Part shown: one piece after another, positions 60,500-64,000 of the stretch
How the letters are laid out: the number at the start of each line of letters is the position of its first letter
How positions within the stretch are numbered: position 1 is the stretch's first letter
Origin: Ptiloglossa arizonensis
Taxonomy: Eukaryota; Arthropoda; Insecta; Hymenoptera; Colletidae
Assembly (NCBI RefSeq): GCF_051014685.1
Contig: NC_135054.1
Coordinates: 5,026,001 to 5,090,000, forward strand
Direction of reading: 5' to 3'
Length of the DNA: 64,000 bases
Translations under genes and position numbers: made by a program
Notes under the pieces: model-generated
Told to the model about the DNA's origin: nothing
Database searches by the model: none
What the model saw: the letters and a program-made list of their open reading frames with translations, nothing else

Positions 60500-61570
60500 C
60501 GAGTCACTGCGACGCGGCGCGAACAAGTACAATCTCTGCGAGGTTGTTTTTATCGAACGTATCGCGAAGAAGAATACGAATCTTGTACGGAAGATTGAGC
60601 GATCGTAACGTTGGTAGATATGAATTAGATTATAAATTTAAGCAGGCAATTGTACAGGGGATACGTGAGATCGAGCGAATGGTACGACTTGGTTGGAGAT
60701 TTCGAGAAATGTAATGTGCACGTGCGTGACGAGTAGCGTTGATCTTTACGTTAAGAAACAATTAAACAGATATAAACATAATTCTCCCATTATTCTTGGT
60801 TCCCTCGCACGATCGTGTACCGTAACCAAGGGGACACGACAGGGTTAAACTCGTTCGCGAAACGAAGAGTGTCCAATGAGCAGGAGATAATACGGCCGCG
60901 TAACAAGCACCGGGAACTTCTCGAGCCCTTGCAGCTCGATCGTGTACAATTACAGTGACACCTGTTCGCGTGAGAATCGCTGCGCTTTTAACGCGATAGT
61001 CGCGATAAAAGTTGTCAAGTTTTTCAGCGTGCGTCGAGTAGGTTGACTCGGTACTCTTCGAGCGTAGCCGAGTTGCGTCGTATTTCAATGACCGGGCACG
61101 GGTGTGTGGGTCGAGTGCGTTACACGCGCGCGGCAGCCGCTGGCACACGCGCTTGGGAAAATATTTTATACGGGACACCGTGACTTGTCGTAGAAAAAGA
61201 GAAACGATATAACCCGGCGCGAGAGATAGGCGGACAGAAGAGCCGAAAGCAGGGTGGGCGCGATGAGGGACGGACGCCTGGAAGCGTAGATACTTAGGGA
61301 CACGAGCGTTGCAACGTGGAAACGAACCAAGAGGAACGGAGAGGCTCGACTCGGGCAGAGAAGGGCGACTAAATAGCACGCGAGGTCAGTGCCTTGAATC
61401 GGAGATCGGGCCCAATCAGTTTCAAGCAGATAAAACTTGTGTCGTAGTTTCCAGCGAGGTCTTGCTTAACGAAGAACCTCGACTCCGAACGAATTTTCGT
61501 AATCGGCGTCTCAACGAGACCCGGGACATGCTCGAAAATGAACATTTATCTAGAGTTACGATGATACTTT
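60500..61570. other. CG-rich block with mixed composition
   Basis: A 205-codon minus frame (60762-61379) spans it. Its sequence, rich in Arg, Ser and Leu, matches nothing I know. Composition is more balanced than in the other CG-rich blocks, so a regulatory or untranslated-exon region is plausible. Confidence 0.3.
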
Positions 61571-63102
61571 CGTGATGATACACTCTCGCGACGCCAACCG
61601 ACGCCACCGAAACTTACAAAGACGTGGTTCGCTTCGATACAAGCTCCATAGCTCGACGAATTTTTCTACGCCAAGTTCGGCGAATACGTGTCATTCGAAT
61701 ACTCGACTTTTCAAATACTCGACACACCGATCGAGTATCTGGATACATTCCTGGTATTCGAGTACTGCGTTACGGATCGTGAATCAAGGTCTTCGAGTTT
61801 CTCGTTCTTCTTGCAACTCTTTTTATTCGAATAGCTAATAATACGATAACGATACATCGAATAAGAGCATTCCGATAATGATATTCGAATGTACAATTGT
61901 TACGTAAACAATTTTGAATTTTTTACACAATACAATTTGACTCTGCGTGCTCTTAAACGTCCCGGTGATGATAATATTCTTCTTATTAGCCTAATAGACA
62001 GTCGGTATATTATTTATCGACCGTTACGAATCGTACGTAATACGTCTATGCACAGTGATTCGTTTCCCACTCGTTGAGAGTCCAGTTTAATTACCTCCCA
62101 ATTTAAGTCGGATGAGTAATTGCTCGCGTACAACTACGCACCCGTGTCTATTATTACCGTTGCCTTCGACATTTTTCTACGAAAATTGGTATCGCAGATT
62201 TGATTTCAAAATCTCGTTGCGTTTGGCCATTACCTTTCCACGACATTCGATAACAATCGATAGATTAAATAAGCTATAACAGGTCTATTTATAGGCTTTT
62301 CGATACGGTCAATTGGAATACGTTGATGTAGAAACGATCAAATTTGAATTTTCGAAATAGGTCCTTTATACGTTGTCGTTTTTATCAACAACTTATCCCC
62401 CAATATTGTTTTCAATGCTGCACCGCTACTCCGTGTCTCTGACTTGAAATTGTTTAACGTAGCGAATAATACTAACGATTCCTGTGTATTACAATTCTGT
62501 CTTGGTGCGAATATACCACGTATAACCTTAATGTTTCCGAGTCTCGTGCAACGAGGTTGTCTCGTAATTGTCGTATAATTATGTACACGCGTATGAGCTT
62601 GATAATGTACGTCTCGCTATCATCGATAATGTCTGTGACCCGGGAGTGACCTACGATGATCGTTTGCTTTACTCTCGGGACACCGTTAATATCGCCAGCG
62701 AAGCAGACTTCTTGGTTTCGACGAATAATTTTATGCGCCCTCTCCTCGCACGAAATATTAAAATTTCTGGCCACCGATTTAACCACAATTTTTATACAAG
62801 TTTACACGTTTCAAGTTTCCATACATTTACGAATCGAATTAACGCGCTTCGATGCCTTTTTTATTCTTAAGATCGTCAACCGTTGCGTTAACTATTCCGA
62901 GTTGCTTCGGTCGATTGACTTTTAACACATTTCCTCGATCGTTTCCCGTAACGTGCCACTTTTTCAAATCTACACGCATCTCTATCGTTGAACGTGCTAC
63001 CCAGTAGGTCGTCGTTTCGTTGCATCGGTCAAACTCGAATCGGTTTGACCGATTTTCCGTTGACACAATTACACATTTTTCTCCGTCACTTATTGGTTAC
63101 GT
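61571..63102. other. Non-coding stretch
   Basis: Overlapping short frames on both strands, no recognised element. It could be the end of an intron that finishes at 63128. Confidence 0.35.
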
Positions 63103-63118
63103 TCTCTCTCTCTCTCTC
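63103..63118. repeat. (TC)n microsatellite, 8 units
   Basis: Eight TC units forming most of the pyrimidine tract in front of a candidate splice acceptor. Confidence 0.9.
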
Positions 63119-63128
63119 GTTTTTACAG

Positions 63129-63267
63129 AAAATGGATCTAATTTCCACGAATAAGCGCATAAATATTTCAAACGGCCACAAGCGTGCAACGGATAACAGC
63201 AATAGCAAGCGAGGAAAGGACAGATACACGTGTCTTACGCAAGATACACGTTGGACTCCGCACGTGC
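63129..63267 (+). CDS. Possible first coding exon, best candidate in the window
   Basis: A strong acceptor (TCTCTCTCGTTTTTACAG) ends at 63128. It is followed at once by AAAATGG, so an ATG in excellent insect start context lies 3 bases inside the exon. The frame codes for MDLISTNKRINISNGHKRA, then TDNSNSKRGKDRYTCLTQDT and RWTPHV. It meets GTATGT at 63268-63273, a usable donor, leaving phase 1. Without splicing the frame would end 20 bases later. The peptide is polar and resembles no family I recognise. A pattern of acceptor, start codon and donor is what a first coding exon after an untranslated exon looks like, but it can arise by chance. Confidence 0.3.
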
Positions 63268-64000
63268 GTATGTACGTTTGGAATTAAACGGAGAGGATTT
63301 GCATGTAATCGTAAAGACACTTCCGTGTTTGCCGCATCCAGAATTTTTTTCTCGGGGACAGCTCCTCGTTTAATTAACAAATCCACCCGGTTGATAGCTC
63401 CTCGAATAAGCTCCGATCAAGGCCATTTCCCATCACGGTGAATCCTACAATGGCAGCCCGCTGTTAACTATCTTTTCCGCCGGACGATATTTCATTTGTT
63501 GAGCGTAGGTATACGTACATCGTCGCGTGGAAACAACGGCCTCTGTGGCTTTTATCGCGAAGAAACGCTTTGTTAGATGCTCAGCCAACGAGCGTATAAG
63601 GGTTGCGTGGTATTCTTGTAACAACATTGAGATAAACTGCGACACAAATGTAGCCGCGCACTTGTGCATATAGCGTGCGAGTTGCACGCTCGTACCTTCG
63701 CTCGACGCGCGTGTCTGTCCGCGAAGCGCAACATACGTAACGAATGTGCGATACTCATTAGGAGAGTCAAGGGTATGTTACGTGAAGAGTGCGGTTACGC
63801 TCCGTGTCTGACATTACGTCACTGAACGTGCATCTATCGGTACACATGCAACAACCGCGCGTTTAGCATCAAGAACGTGCAAGCGCCACCGAAACGCGAT
63901 ATCGTCTACGGTTGAAAGGGAAAACGTTTCTTTCGTTTTTTCAGAACGTTGCTCGATTTTCATGCCGCGGCGGTACACTTAATCGCGCTCAAACGATGCA
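63268..64000. other. Non-coding stretch or intron
   Basis: No recognisable element. 63290-63560 has mixed composition. Short frames overlap on both strands. Confidence 0.35.

Noticed and set aside
60762..61379. 205-codon minus-strand frame
   Set aside because: No recognisable family and no splice or start evidence; kept only as a CG-rich block.
1..64000. tRNA, rRNA, U snRNA, CRISPR arrays, telomeric TTAGG arrays
   Set aside because: I looked for their characteristic words while reading and saw none; a covariance-model scan would be needed to exclude a diverged tRNA.

Overview
This window looks like euchromatic nuclear DNA from an insect, most likely a hymenopteran (bee, wasp or ant). The grounds are AT-rich sequence that is nonetheless full of CG and TCGA words, which is typical of Hymenoptera with little CpG depletion. 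There are also relics of small DNA transposons (mariner-like, TTAA/piggyBac-like and a DDE-transposase family) and many short microsatellites. Nothing suggests bacteria: there are no operons, Shine-Dalgarno sites, rRNA, tRNA or CRISPR arrays. Group and species are inference.

No complete protein-coding gene can be supported. The longest open frames (about 160-225 codons) resemble no protein I recognise. They often overlap on both strands and mostly lie in CG-rich stretches where stop codons are scarce. I read the window as intergenic or long-intron sequence. A few possible short exons are listed at low confidence; the best is 63129-63267 (+), a strong splice acceptor followed by a start codon in good context.

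Layout. 1-13 kb holds a (CATA)n microsatellite at 789-942, two mariner-type mini hairpins at 1318-1400, a fold-back element at 3248-3668, a TTAA-bounded MITE at 5478-5681, a decayed mariner-like relic at about 12305-12868 and a 105-109 bp tandem duplication at 12913-13126. 13-30 kb is mostly featureless, with islands of more mixed composition (18.0-18.3, 19.7-20.0, 26.6-27.1 kb) that could be conserved regulatory DNA. 30.7-34.2 kb is the most structured part. It holds the C-terminal tail of a DDE transposase (30698-30861, -) and a pair of roughly 240 bp inverted arms, about 95% identical and about 1 kb apart, that carry a broken coiled-coil coding sequence. 34-49 kb is AT-rich, with another TTAA-bounded element (41762-41993), degenerate repeat relics and perfect palindromes. 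49-64 kb alternates AT-rich DNA with CG-rich blocks (50.4-51.3, 53.6-55.0, 60.8-61.4 kb) that could be promoter or first-exon regions.

The most interesting signal is the long inverted repeat at 32586-34074. If transcribed across, it would fold into a long near-perfect hairpin, the type of substrate that yields endogenous siRNAs in insects. Because its arms derive from a decayed, probably transposon-borne gene, silencing of relatives is a testable idea, not a demonstrated one.
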